Under the pieces are notes generated by a model, which ran no database searches, was not told where the DNA came from, and worked only from the letters and a program-made list of their open reading frames with translations. The position numbers and the translations under genes are program-made. This document shows positions 48,422-57,463 of a DNA stretch of 64,000 nt, piece by piece (positions within the stretch are counted from its first letter, which is position 1; every line of letters starts with the position of its first letter). Source of the DNA: an uncultured Lachnoclostridium sp. (GTDB lineage Bacteria; Bacillota; Clostridia; Lachnospirales; Lachnospiraceae); NCBI GenBank assembly GCA_946415315.1, contig CAMKRZ010000008.1, positions 29,791 through 93,790 of the forward strand. Direction: 5' to 3'.

Positions 48422-49096
48422 TCATAATCGGAACAATATTTCCTTATATATGGAAATGAAGAATACCACCGCATCACTGATCAAACTGAAGAACAGCAGC
48501 GCGATGAACATGATGACTGCCATGCCCAGGAGGGAGATGAGAATAGCCACCAGACCCCAGCCGAGGGAGTAGTCATGAATCATCAGCACCGCACAGAGGA
48601 TTAGGAAACCTGCCCAGATCAGTGCAAACGTGTTGAAGTAGGTGTAGAAGACGCCTTCCTCTTTCGTTGTGATATTACTGAGAAAGATCATCGGAATACC
48701 GATCAGCGGATACGGTGTAAGCGCGTATGCGGTTCCCATGTAGATCTCGTAATAGTGTCCTTTACCGTTCAGGAGTGTCGTGACACACCAGTTGGCCGTC
48801 ACCCAGATGATCAACGGAACAAGAATACCGAGCGTATTGAGCCAGATACTGAACTCACTCCACCGGGTGTTATTTACAAGGAAACTACTGAATCGACGAT
48901 CCCAAAGGTGCGTCAGCACGGTCAGGATGACGATTGTATGAGCGGCTGCCATGGAACCGCGCTTCTCATGCGTGAGATCCCAGAAGCCGTCGAATGGGTG
49001 AAGGATTACATAGAGTGCATACCGCAGCGTCTTGCGATAGTGTGCCCAGCCTTCCCCTTTGAAAAACGATGCGATACCGGAGAATACTTTACTCAT
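48422..49096 (-). CDS. YIP1-family membrane protein
   Basis: ILHPFDGFWDLTHEKRGSMAAAH N-terminal motif; five predicted TM. Confidence 0.75.
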   Translation of the reverse strand: MSKVFSGIASFFKGEGWAHYRKTLRYALYVILHPFDGFWDLTHEKRGSMAAAHTIVILTVLTHLWDRRFSSFLVNNTRWSEFSIWLNTLGILVPLIIWVTANWCVTTLLNGKGHYYEIYMGTAYALTPYPLIGIPMIFLSNITTKEEGVFYTYFNTFALIWAGFLILCAVLMIHDYSLGWGLVAILISLLGMAVIMFIALLFFSLISDAVVFFISIYKEILFRL

Positions 49097-50904
49097 GCCT
49101 CTCTAATCTCCTTTCGCAGTTTTCTTACCTTACGGACAATCTTCGGAATAATGACCAGCAGTGCAATCGCCACCACGAAGTAAATGATGTACTTCTCCAC
49201 AACCTGTTCACGGTAATGCTGGTAAGCTTTCGAGTAGTTCTCGGAATCATGCGCATTCTCGAAATATCTCATGGCTTCCTCATAGTTGTCGGTACGAAGA
49301 AGAGCACGTCCGATACCGATGTAAGCCAGTTCGAGGTTGCCGTTATACTGGAGGATTCTCTTCCATACCTCTGCGGACTCGTCATAGTAACCGAGCTTAT
49401 AGAGGCGAAGTGCCTCATTGATCATCCTGCCGTAATCCGTCATGGTAAACTCGGTGATGCTTCCCGCCAGACTGTCGAGAACCAGAATGGTCTCCTCGTC
49501 GAGGTTGTCCATCGAGATTGCCATGTACTTCTGGAAACGGCCGCGGGAATAACCCGTGTTGCCGAATGCATACAGGAGATTTCCCTGGAAGTCGTACATG
49601 AACAGCTTGCCTCTGGTCTTATCCAGACAGCAGTAGGTGTCATTGTTAAATGCGATCACATCAACAAACTTGGATGCGCCGGAAGGTGCGGTTCCCTTGG
49701 TATTGCCCCAGCTCAGGTCGCCCATCGGGAAAGCGGTACCGTTTCGGATCAGGATGTCGGTTCCCATTGCGTTCAACTTACGCACCGGCGTTGCGGTTCC
49801 GTCCCAGATATCCTGGTCCTCGAGGGAACTGATCGTCGCGTAGATGAATCCGCGGGAGTCAACACTCAGGTTGTTGTACTCGGTCGGAACGAACTGTGCG
49901 CTTCGGTCTCTCTGCTCCTGCGTCTTCAGCTTTCTCCACAGTTTCTGAATAAGACTGATCACAACTTTGGCAGCGCCCATATAACCCTTGAACGAACCGT
50001 CTTTGTTGAACTCCATAAAACCGTTCAATACACCCTGTGCCTGAACATAGGTGCGGTACGCCATATCCGTAACAAGATGCTCCGGATGGAAAATGAAATC
50101 CTTTCCGAGCGTGTCATCCTGCGGGTCGCGGATCACGCTGACCACGTTGAGGTCATAATCGCAATGGATAACGCGGCAGTGCTGGCAGTCGGCGATGTAC
50201 AGGTCGTACTCGCGGTCCAGATCCTGGCGCACAACATTGGCCTTGCGCTCCTTCGGAGCTTTCGGTGCTTCCGTGGGAGTCGGAGTTGCTTCTCCGCCGT
50301 CTCCTCCCTCGGGAGTCGGGGTCGGAGTCTCCTCCGCTTCCTTCTGCTCTTCCTCACCGGCGGTTTCATCTTTCTTCTCTTCTCCGTCGGCAGGCGTTTC
50401 TTCAGTCTTGGCTTCGTCCGGGAAGACGTAGGGATCTCCGCGGTATTCGCCGTAGTTTGTCAGGCGATCTTCAAGTGTTACCTTCTTAACGAAGATATCG
50501 GTCGGGTTGAACAGTGTGTTGTCCACCGCGCCGTCGTAGGTCATAGCCTCTGCAAACTTCTGGGCAAGCTGGACCGTATAGATGATACGAACAAGTTCGT
50601 AAACACCTTCCACTTTTCTCAACTCCACGATGCGGTTGTTCTTGGTATCGCATACGAATACCAGATCATCGATACAGAACAGGCTGGTTGCACCGGAGAA
50701 TCTTCCGAGTTCTTCATCCAGCGTGGCAGGGAAAACAACATTGGTCACCGCAAATGCGTTCGGTGATGCCATTTCCTCGCCCCAGTAACTGTACGAGTAG
50801 GTGTACCAGTCGTCATCATCAGCGATCGCGTTGGAGAGGGAGGAAAGCAGCATGCACAGAAGCATCAGCAGTACGATAAAACGTTTAGTACTCGTCTTCA
50901 TCAT
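49093..50904 (-). CDS. Secreted/membrane-anchored NHL-repeat-like protein with TPR-like C-terminus
   Basis: Signal peptide; LFCIDDLVFVCDTKNNRIVEL; TPTPEGG spacer; C-terminal TPR-like region and TM. Confidence 0.75.
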   Translation of the reverse strand: MMKTSTKRFIVLLMLLCMLLSSLSNAIADDDDWYTYSYSYWGEEMASPNAFAVTNVVFPATLDEELGRFSGATSLFCIDDLVFVCDTKNNRIVELRKVEGVYELVRIIYTVQLAQKFAEAMTYDGAVDNTLFNPTDIFVKKVTLEDRLTNYGEYRGDPYVFPDEAKTEETPADGEEKKDETAGEEEQKEAEETPTPTPEGGDGGEATPTPTEAPKAPKERKANVVRQDLDREYDLYIADCQHCRVIHCDYDLNVVSVIRDPQDDTLGKDFIFHPEHLVTDMAYRTYVQAQGVLNGFMEFNKDGSFKGYMGAAKVVISLIQKLWRKLKTQEQRDRSAQFVPTEYNNLSVDSRGFIYATISSLEDQDIWDGTATPVRKLNAMGTDILIRNGTAFPMGDLSWGNTKGTAPSGASKFVDVIAFNNDTYCCLDKTRGKLFMYDFQGNLLYAFGNTGYSRGRFQKYMAISMDNLDEETILVLDSLAGSITEFTMTDYGRMINEALRLYKLGYYDESAEVWKRILQYNGNLELAYIGIGRALLRTDNYEEAMRYFENAHDSENYSKAYQHYREQVVEKYIIYFVVAIALLVIIPKIVRKVRKLRKEIREA

Positions 50905-50913
50905 TTTCCTCCT

Positions 50914-51780
50914 TTACTCTTTGATACCGGAGCTTGCCATGGTCTCGACGATGTTGCTCTGTGCGAGGATGAAGCAAAGCAGCGGCAGGATCATCATGAA
51001 CAGGGTTGCTGCGGATGCTGCACCGGTACGGGCAACACCGCCTGCGCCGATCGTCTGCAGTGCAAACGGGAGCATCTTCAACTCGTCACGATAGATGTAG
51101 GTGGTACCGGCGTTGTTCCACAGTGCCTGGATTGAGAAGATCATCAGGGTGAGGATAGCCGGCTTTACAAGCGGCAAGACGATGGAAATGTAAACCTTAA
51201 GTTCCTTGGCGCCGTCAATCTTGGCAGCCTCGATCAGTACATCCGGGATACTGGACTCAATGAACTGCTTCATAAGGAAGAGTCCCATCGGCATTGCGAA
51301 TGCCGGGATGATCAGGGAGAGGTACGTGTTCGTCAATCCGAGCTTTGCCATGATCAGGTAGCCCGGGATCTGTGTTACGTAACCCGTGAACATGAGGGCT
51401 ACGGTAACTGCTGCGAAAAATGTTCTGCTTCCGGGGAAGCGATACTTGGCAAGCACATAAGCTGCTGCGGAAGCGATCATGATATGACCGACCGTTCCGA
51501 CTGTCGTCACGAAGATGGAGTTGAACATGTATCTCGTGAAGGTGACGACACCCTGCTTATTCAGGAGCAGGAACAGGTCGCTGAAGTTGTCCGTTGTAGG
51601 CTGACGAACGAACAGCTTCGGCGGGTAGATAAAGAGCTCGTTCAGCGGTTTGAATGCCGCATTGATCGCATATACCAGCGGGAAAGCGAAGAACGCGCCG
51701 AAAATGCAAAGTACGATCGCAACACCGACGTCACCTGCGCGGGAACGATTCGGTTGTCTGCCGGATTTAATCTTTTTCAT
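50914..51780 (-). CDS. Carbohydrate ABC transporter permease (MalG-type)
   Basis: IEAAKIDGAKELKVYISIVLPLVKPAILTL; multiple TM. Confidence 0.92.
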   Translation of the reverse strand: MKKIKSGRQPNRSRAGDVGVAIVLCIFGAFFAFPLVYAINAAFKPLNELFIYPPKLFVRQPTTDNFSDLFLLLNKQGVVTFTRYMFNSIFVTTVGTVGHIMIASAAAYVLAKYRFPGSRTFFAAVTVALMFTGYVTQIPGYLIMAKLGLTNTYLSLIIPAFAMPMGLFLMKQFIESSIPDVLIEAAKIDGAKELKVYISIVLPLVKPAILTLMIFSIQALWNNAGTTYIYRDELKMLPFALQTIGAGGVARTGAASAATLFMMILPLLCFILAQSNIVETMASSGIKE

Positions 51781-51795
51781 TGCTCGTTCCTCCTA

Positions 51796-52728
51796 TCAGG
51801 TTCCCAGGCGCATCAGGAAACGCTGGATAAATTTATTACACAGGTACATAACTGCAAACAGCACGGTTGCGACGGCGGAAGCATATCCCATCTCGAATCG
51901 GTAGGAACCGTAGTCGATCAGGTGCGTAACAACGGTATGCGCCGCATAGTCGGTGCTCGGGAAACCACAGAGGTTCATCGAGACATCCGCGGTGTTGAAG
52001 GACTGGGAGATTGCCATGACGGCACCGAACATCAACATGGACTTCATGTTCGGAAGGGTAATGTACCACAGTTCCTGCCAGCGGTTGCGGATACCGTCCA
52101 CATAACCGGCTTCGTACTGGTCTGCCGGGATGGTGTTGAGACCTGCGATGAAGGACAGGAAACCGGCACCAAGCGACAGCCACAACTGTACGACAATAAC
52201 GATGACCAGCATGTAGCGGGGGTCAGTCAGCCACAGGACAGGGTTGTCCAGGAATCCCCACTCTACCATATAAGAGTTGAAGTAACCGTAAGCGTCACCA
52301 CTGAAGATGATGCTCCAGATCAGATATACCTGACCGGAGATCGTCGGCGCGTAGAATACGAGCACCGCGATCGCGCGGATGCTTCTCGGCAGCTCATGGA
52401 TCAGCCATGCGAAGATGAATGCCATGATGTAACCGATCGGACCTGTGATAGCCGCGATCAGGAACGTGTTCTTGACAGCGGTCAGGAAAATGTCATCCGC
52501 GAGGATCAGGTTGATGTAGTTCTGGAACCCGATGAATCTCGCCGGCTGCAGCACGTTGAAATACGTGAAACTGTAGCAGATTGAAACGATAACGGGCGCG
52601 ATAAAGAACAGGGTAAAAACGATTGCGTAAGGCAGAAGGAACAGGTAACAGGTACTGTGGTCCTTGATGTCCTTCCAGAGGAAGTGAGCCTGACGCTTTT
52701 TACTTGCTTTCCAATTGGCTATACTCAT
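51796..52728 (-). CDS. Carbohydrate ABC transporter permease (MalF-type)
   Basis: QYEAGYVDGIRNRWQELWYITLPNMKSML; multiple TM. Confidence 0.92.
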   Translation of the reverse strand: MSIANWKASKKRQAHFLWKDIKDHSTCYLFLLPYAIVFTLFFIAPVIVSICYSFTYFNVLQPARFIGFQNYINLILADDIFLTAVKNTFLIAAITGPIGYIMAFIFAWLIHELPRSIRAIAVLVFYAPTISGQVYLIWSIIFSGDAYGYFNSYMVEWGFLDNPVLWLTDPRYMLVIVIVVQLWLSLGAGFLSFIAGLNTIPADQYEAGYVDGIRNRWQELWYITLPNMKSMLMFGAVMAISQSFNTADVSMNLCGFPSTDYAAHTVVTHLIDYGSYRFEMGYASAVATVLFAVMYLCNKFIQRFLMRLGT

Positions 52729-52745
52729 TGTCTAGGCTCTCCTTT

Positions 52746-55700
52746 CTATTCTGTCGGAAGACCGAATTCTTTTCTCTTCTTGATCAACTCGTCATTGATA
52801 TCGCGCGTGTAATCCAGAAGCGTCTCACGAGGATCCATGTTCTGGTTCATAACTTTACGGATCGCGTTGATGATGTGACGGTTGGTGTAGTATCCGCCGG
52901 GAACTTCAGGAGTACCGACAACCCAGTTCCACTGCTCAAGAAGCATCTCGCGCTGTGCGGTGCTCCATGCGAGCTGGTTGAATGCCTCAATGTTCGCGGA
53001 TGCGTATCTTGCGGACTCACCCATGACAGCCTCAAGTTCCTTGCCGTAACGGGCCTGTACCTTCGAACTTCCCCACCACTGCAGGAACGTCCAGGACTCT
53101 TCCGGATATTCTGTTGTGCCGAGGATCATTGCACAGGTTCCCCAGCAACCGCAGCTTCTGTTGATATCCTGCTTGCCGTCGCCGTCGGCATCCACCGGAT
53201 CGCCGTTCTCATCGACAACAGGTGTGCCGGGCAGAACTGCCATATCCCACAGACCGCGGATCTCCGGCGCGGAGACAACCAGCGTGTTGAAGTTGTTGAA
53301 ATCTACGAAACCGATCGGCATCTCACCGGTACGGAAACGGTCGACAAAGTTGTAATCGGTCGGTGTCTTATAGTGCGTGAAGAACATCGTGTAATACTCG
53401 AACGCCTCAACCGCGATATCACCGTCGAGGAGTACGCGGGAACCGTTGTCGTTATACAGCTTGCCGTTTCTCTGATACAGCTGTGCGAAGAAACCGTTCA
53501 TATCCGGGTTCGTCACACCGTTGATCTTACGCTCGGTGGAAGGTACGCCGACGTTCATGTTGGCATTCTGGATAACCGAAAGCATTGCGATCAGGTCTTC
53601 CCAGGTATCCGGGATCTCAAGTTTGAGTTCCTCAAGGATATCCGTGCGGTAGAACATCAGGTTGTAATACTGCGTCTCGGGAAGTCCGAACACGCCTTCG
53701 TGTTCCTGGTTGTTCTCGTCTTTGTACGTATATTTATAAGGAACATACGAAGACGGCATGAACTCGCTGAAGCACTCCTCAAAGCTCTTGATTCCCTTGG
53801 ATGCATCGCCCTTAAACTGTGTCAGGTCAATGGACGCGCCTCGCAGAGCGTAGTTGACCGGTTCTCCGGAGGCAACGTTGAGTGCCACATCCGGACCGGT
53901 CTTCGCGACCGTTGCCGGAAGCAGAACCGCTGCGGTCATCAGGTCGACGTTGACACCGATGTTGTATGTGCCTACGAAGTCATCGTCGATCATGTCCTTC
54001 AGGATCGTACACTGGTCACGGCCGGCGAAGATCCAGACCGTGATAACTTTCATGTCATCGCTGTCCTCGTAAACGTTACCGATCGCGTTGTAGTCGATAA
54101 CGAACGAAGCGAGGAAGGAACGGATCTCGTGTGCAGCCTTGTCGAGCCAGCTCACGGAGTCATCCGGGATATCATACTTGGTTCCGGATACGATCATGTA
54201 GTCGATATCCAGATTGGATTCTCTCAGGTTCAGGATGGAAGTACCAAGTGAACTTACATTGAGCTTGAATGTACTGAGGCCGCCCGGAATCTTGTCCGGG
54301 TCTTCAACGAAACGTTCCAGCTGCGTAGCCAGCGTAAGCAGGGAGCTGACCTGTTGTCCGGATTCACCGGTGTACTCGACAAGCTCATCGATGATCTTGT
54401 AGAGAACCTTGACTTCCGTCCTCATCGTGGAAATAACATCAGGATATTCCTTATCGATGTTATAGTCGCGGTCCGGATCCGGCTCCGTGCCGGTGTACAC
54501 GAGAATACGACGATAAACCTGGTTCATACGGTACACGCTGTCGGTCATCTCATTGAGGATGTCACCGATCGCTCCGAGCGTAACCTGCAGACGGATCCGG
54601 TTAACGCCCGCGTTGAGACGGAACAGATACGGATTGCCGTCGTCGTCCGAAAGCGTAAGCATCTGCCAGTCATTGTCAAAGTCAAATTTGATCGCGGATA
54701 CTTCCTTGAACGGAATCTCGCCGTTGATATACATGGAGCGGCAGGATACGTAACCACGGTTGTAGTTCTGACGGGTCTTCATCGTCAGACGATAGTAACC
54801 GTCACTCGGAACTTCCACTTCCCACTCGATCCACTGACCGGCATACTTCCAGTTCTGGCCGCCGCCCATGTTGATCACCTGGTGCTTGACATCGTAAGGC
54901 TCGGTTCCTGCAGAACTGCGGTCGTAGGTGGAATACAGGGACTGCGAAGATCTTGCCCTCGACTTCTCTCCCTGGACTTTCGTGCCGAAGTCCGTCGCCG
55001 CAGACGAAGTGTCTGCGCCGGCGATGTATTCTGCATACGTCGGATAGTCCTTAACAGGACTGAGGACCAGCGAGCGGAGGATCAACGTTTCCTGCTTAGC
55101 TTCGAAACGGATCCTGTTCTCTCCCTGGTCGAAATAAAAGCAATACGGGGTATCGACGTAACCGAGCTCATCGCAAAGGCTTACGTCCTCCCATCTGGGA
55201 AGTTCAACCTGAGCCGGACGGATCTCGTTGCCCTGGTTGTCCTTCTTGGGCTCCTTCTCATCTGTCCATACGCGAGGCAGCATGATCGCATCCGCACCGC
55301 TGAACGGCATTATATCGTTGATCTTCAGCACGCGCTCGATCTCGATGCCGCGGGACGTCTCCTTGTCCTGATCCGGATAGTAGCTGAGGTTAATATAGTA
55401 GAAACCCGCCTCCGGAACATTCGCTCTCAACTCGACGGCACCGCCCTCGTACGAGACGAGCGCATTGTCCACTCCGCCGATTGAAGCATACTTGTAGTTC
55501 GAGCTGTTCGCTGCAACGATCGCATCCAAAGGAACCTCGATCGTCTGCTGGGGTTTTGCCGCGCCGCTGTGGCGGAGCAGATAGGCGCTGTAGGTATCGC
55601 TGCGGCCTTCACTGATCAGTGTGTTGATATCAAGGTCGGCATACTTATCCTTATACGTCTTGGCTCCACTAAGCTTTCCGTAGATCAGAATCGCGGCAAC

Positions 55701-55757
55701 GGCGAGAATACAAATCGCCACAACCCAAAAGGTTTTGCTTTTGAAAAATCTGCGCAT
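52746..55757 (-). CDS. Large membrane-anchored extracellular solute-binding protein with N-terminal beta-sandwich (CBM-like) region
   Basis: N-terminal TM without lipobox; C-terminal SBP region; start set at MRRFFKSKTF with ggagg upstream. Confidence 0.85.
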   Translation of the reverse strand: MRRFFKSKTFWVVAICILAVAAILIYGKLSGAKTYKDKYADLDINTLISEGRSDTYSAYLLRHSGAAKPQQTIEVPLDAIVAANSSNYKYASIGGVDNALVSYEGGAVELRANVPEAGFYYINLSYYPDQDKETSRGIEIERVLKINDIMPFSGADAIMLPRVWTDEKEPKKDNQGNEIRPAQVELPRWEDVSLCDELGYVDTPYCFYFDQGENRIRFEAKQETLILRSLVLSPVKDYPTYAEYIAGADTSSAATDFGTKVQGEKSRARSSQSLYSTYDRSSAGTEPYDVKHQVINMGGGQNWKYAGQWIEWEVEVPSDGYYRLTMKTRQNYNRGYVSCRSMYINGEIPFKEVSAIKFDFDNDWQMLTLSDDDGNPYLFRLNAGVNRIRLQVTLGAIGDILNEMTDSVYRMNQVYRRILVYTGTEPDPDRDYNIDKEYPDVISTMRTEVKVLYKIIDELVEYTGESGQQVSSLLTLATQLERFVEDPDKIPGGLSTFKLNVSSLGTSILNLRESNLDIDYMIVSGTKYDIPDDSVSWLDKAAHEIRSFLASFVIDYNAIGNVYEDSDDMKVITVWIFAGRDQCTILKDMIDDDFVGTYNIGVNVDLMTAAVLLPATVAKTGPDVALNVASGEPVNYALRGASIDLTQFKGDASKGIKSFEECFSEFMPSSYVPYKYTYKDENNQEHEGVFGLPETQYYNLMFYRTDILEELKLEIPDTWEDLIAMLSVIQNANMNVGVPSTERKINGVTNPDMNGFFAQLYQRNGKLYNDNGSRVLLDGDIAVEAFEYYTMFFTHYKTPTDYNFVDRFRTGEMPIGFVDFNNFNTLVVSAPEIRGLWDMAVLPGTPVVDENGDPVDADGDGKQDINRSCGCWGTCAMILGTTEYPEESWTFLQWWGSSKVQARYGKELEAVMGESARYASANIEAFNQLAWSTAQREMLLEQWNWVVGTPEVPGGYYTNRHIINAIRKVMNQNMDPRETLLDYTRDINDELIKKRKEFGLPTE

Positions 55758-56110
55758 TGCTTCCTCCGTTCCTGCCTTTACAGAGCATAAGCCCGCAATT
55801 TCGCCATTTTTTGACAAAACGGGGGCTTAATCGGGAATAATTTAAGGTAATTGTACTAAAAACCACTTGCAATTGCATATCAATTTTTGCTATATTTAAG
55901 TCAAAACTTGCGAATTTGTGCTATTTCTTTATAGGTGCCTTTGTTGAAAATGTTTACAAAATCGATTATTTCAGACAAAACCATCGCTTCTTTTTGGTGT
56001 TTTTCACCAAATTCCGGTCGGTATCGGAGCAAAAGCAGCGAAAACCGCTCTGTTTTTGTGCAGTTGCATCACATCAAATAGCAAGAAATGCAAAGTCTCG
56101 GGAGAATAAC

Positions 56111-57271
56111 ATGGCCAAAAATCTCAAGGGGGCATTCGAATCGGTTCCGTTTCATGAAAACGAATCCCTTCTCATGTACATCAACACGGAAAATGCGGAT
56201 TTTGACACGCACTGGCACCCTGCCGCCGAACTCATCATGCCGATTGAGAACGGTTATCAGGTGACGATCGGGCGCCAGGTCTACCGCCTGAAAGAACGCG
56301 ATATCCTGTTCATCCCGCCCGGAGAGCTTCATTCCCTGCAGGCTCCTCCCGGCGGTAAGCGCATGGTCTTTCTGTTCAACTTCACGCCGATCTGTTCATT
56401 GCGGGATTTCTCCTCTCTCCTGCCGGTGCTCGCCCAGCCTATGCTGATCCCACACAATGAGAGCAACGTTTCCGGTACGCTCGGTGACGCGAAGTCCGGT
56501 CTCCGCACTGCCGGATCCGGCAGCCGGTTTGCCGACGCGCTGTACGATCTTCAGGCGGGCATGCGCGCGGAAGACGGTACCCACCGTTTCCCGGATCGGG
56601 AAGATTCCAAAGCTGCCGTCCAGCACGGCAACGGATTCGCGAATCCCTCTGTGAAGGACGTAGATCTCCATGCGGAGATCGAGCGGTTGTTGCAGCGGAT
56701 CATCGACATTTACCCGGACCGCAGCGAACCGCTGCGCGTCCCGATGATCTACTCCTACCTGATCCAGTTTTTCGTGTGTCTCGGGCGGCACAGGATCCGC
56801 CGTGACATGCTGACGCCGGACTCCAAAACGCGCCGGCAGTCAGACTGCTACGAGCGTCTCAACGCCTCGCTGAACTTCATCAACTCAAACTATATGAACG
56901 ATATTTCCGTAGAGGATGCCGCGCGGGCCGCCGGCTTCAGCAAGTTTCATTTTTCGAGACTGTTTAAGCAGTTTACCGAGCAGACATTCTGTGAATATCT
57001 GAACCAGCGCCGCATCAGCGCTGCGGAGACTCTCCTGCTGAACCCGCGCCTGTCGGTCACCGACGTCGCGCTGCAGAGCGGTTTCTCCTCGCTCTCCACC
57101 TTCAACCGGACATTCCGCGCACTGAAATCGTGCACGCCGTCCGAGTTCAAGGCGTACCATCAGCGGCGCGGTTTGCGCATCCGACGCCACGGTAGCAGTT
57201 CGTCCGCATCGCCGGAACCTGCGATGCCTGAACCTGCAGTCCGTGAGACCGCATCCGCCAAGAGTTTCTGA
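56111..57271 (+). CDS. AraC-family transcriptional regulator with cupin-like sensor domain
   Basis: DFDTHWHPAAELIMPIENG; ISVEDAARAAGFSKFHFSRLFKQFTEQTFCEYLNQRRISAAETLLLNPRLSVTDVALQSGFSSLSTFNRTFRALKSCTPSEFK. Confidence 0.93.
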   Translation: MAKNLKGAFESVPFHENESLLMYINTENADFDTHWHPAAELIMPIENGYQVTIGRQVYRLKERDILFIPPGELHSLQAPPGGKRMVFLFNFTPICSLRDFSSLLPVLAQPMLIPHNESNVSGTLGDAKSGLRTAGSGSRFADALYDLQAGMRAEDGTHRFPDREDSKAAVQHGNGFANPSVKDVDLHAEIERLLQRIIDIYPDRSEPLRVPMIYSYLIQFFVCLGRHRIRRDMLTPDSKTRRQSDCYERLNASLNFINSNYMNDISVEDAARAAGFSKFHFSRLFKQFTEQTFCEYLNQRRISAAETLLLNPRLSVTDVALQSGFSSLSTFNRTFRALKSCTPSEFKAYHQRRGLRIRRHGSSSSASPEPAMPEPAVRETASAKSF

Positions 57272-57287
57272 CCTCACAACAAAACTG

Positions 57288-57311
57288 CCCCGCATGGTTG
57301 ACCATGCGGGG
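57288..57311. terminator. Terminator hairpin between convergent AraC gene and membrane-protein gene
   Basis: ccccgcatgg ttga ccatgcgggg. Confidence 0.8.
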
Positions 57312-57463
57312 TGTTCTTATCGTTCTTATGCTTCTTCGGAAAATGCGGCTTCTCCGCTGTGTTTTCTCCGATCGGCGTTTAGCATTCTGTTGTGTATTGA
57401 TTGCTTTCGCACAACTCTCACAGTGTACCGTTTCCTTTTGCGAAACCGTCACTGTGCACTTGG

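Noticed and set aside
52704-54251. 515-aa plus-strand ORF, and similar ones at 49069, 47107, 54354, 57401, 58895 and 60294
   Set aside because: All lie opposite convincing minus-strand genes and show no domain signatures.
55867-55896. TTGCAA-18-TATATT promoter-like sequence before the AraC gene
   Set aside because: Plausible but over 200 bp from the start codon in AT-rich DNA; too weak to report as a feature.
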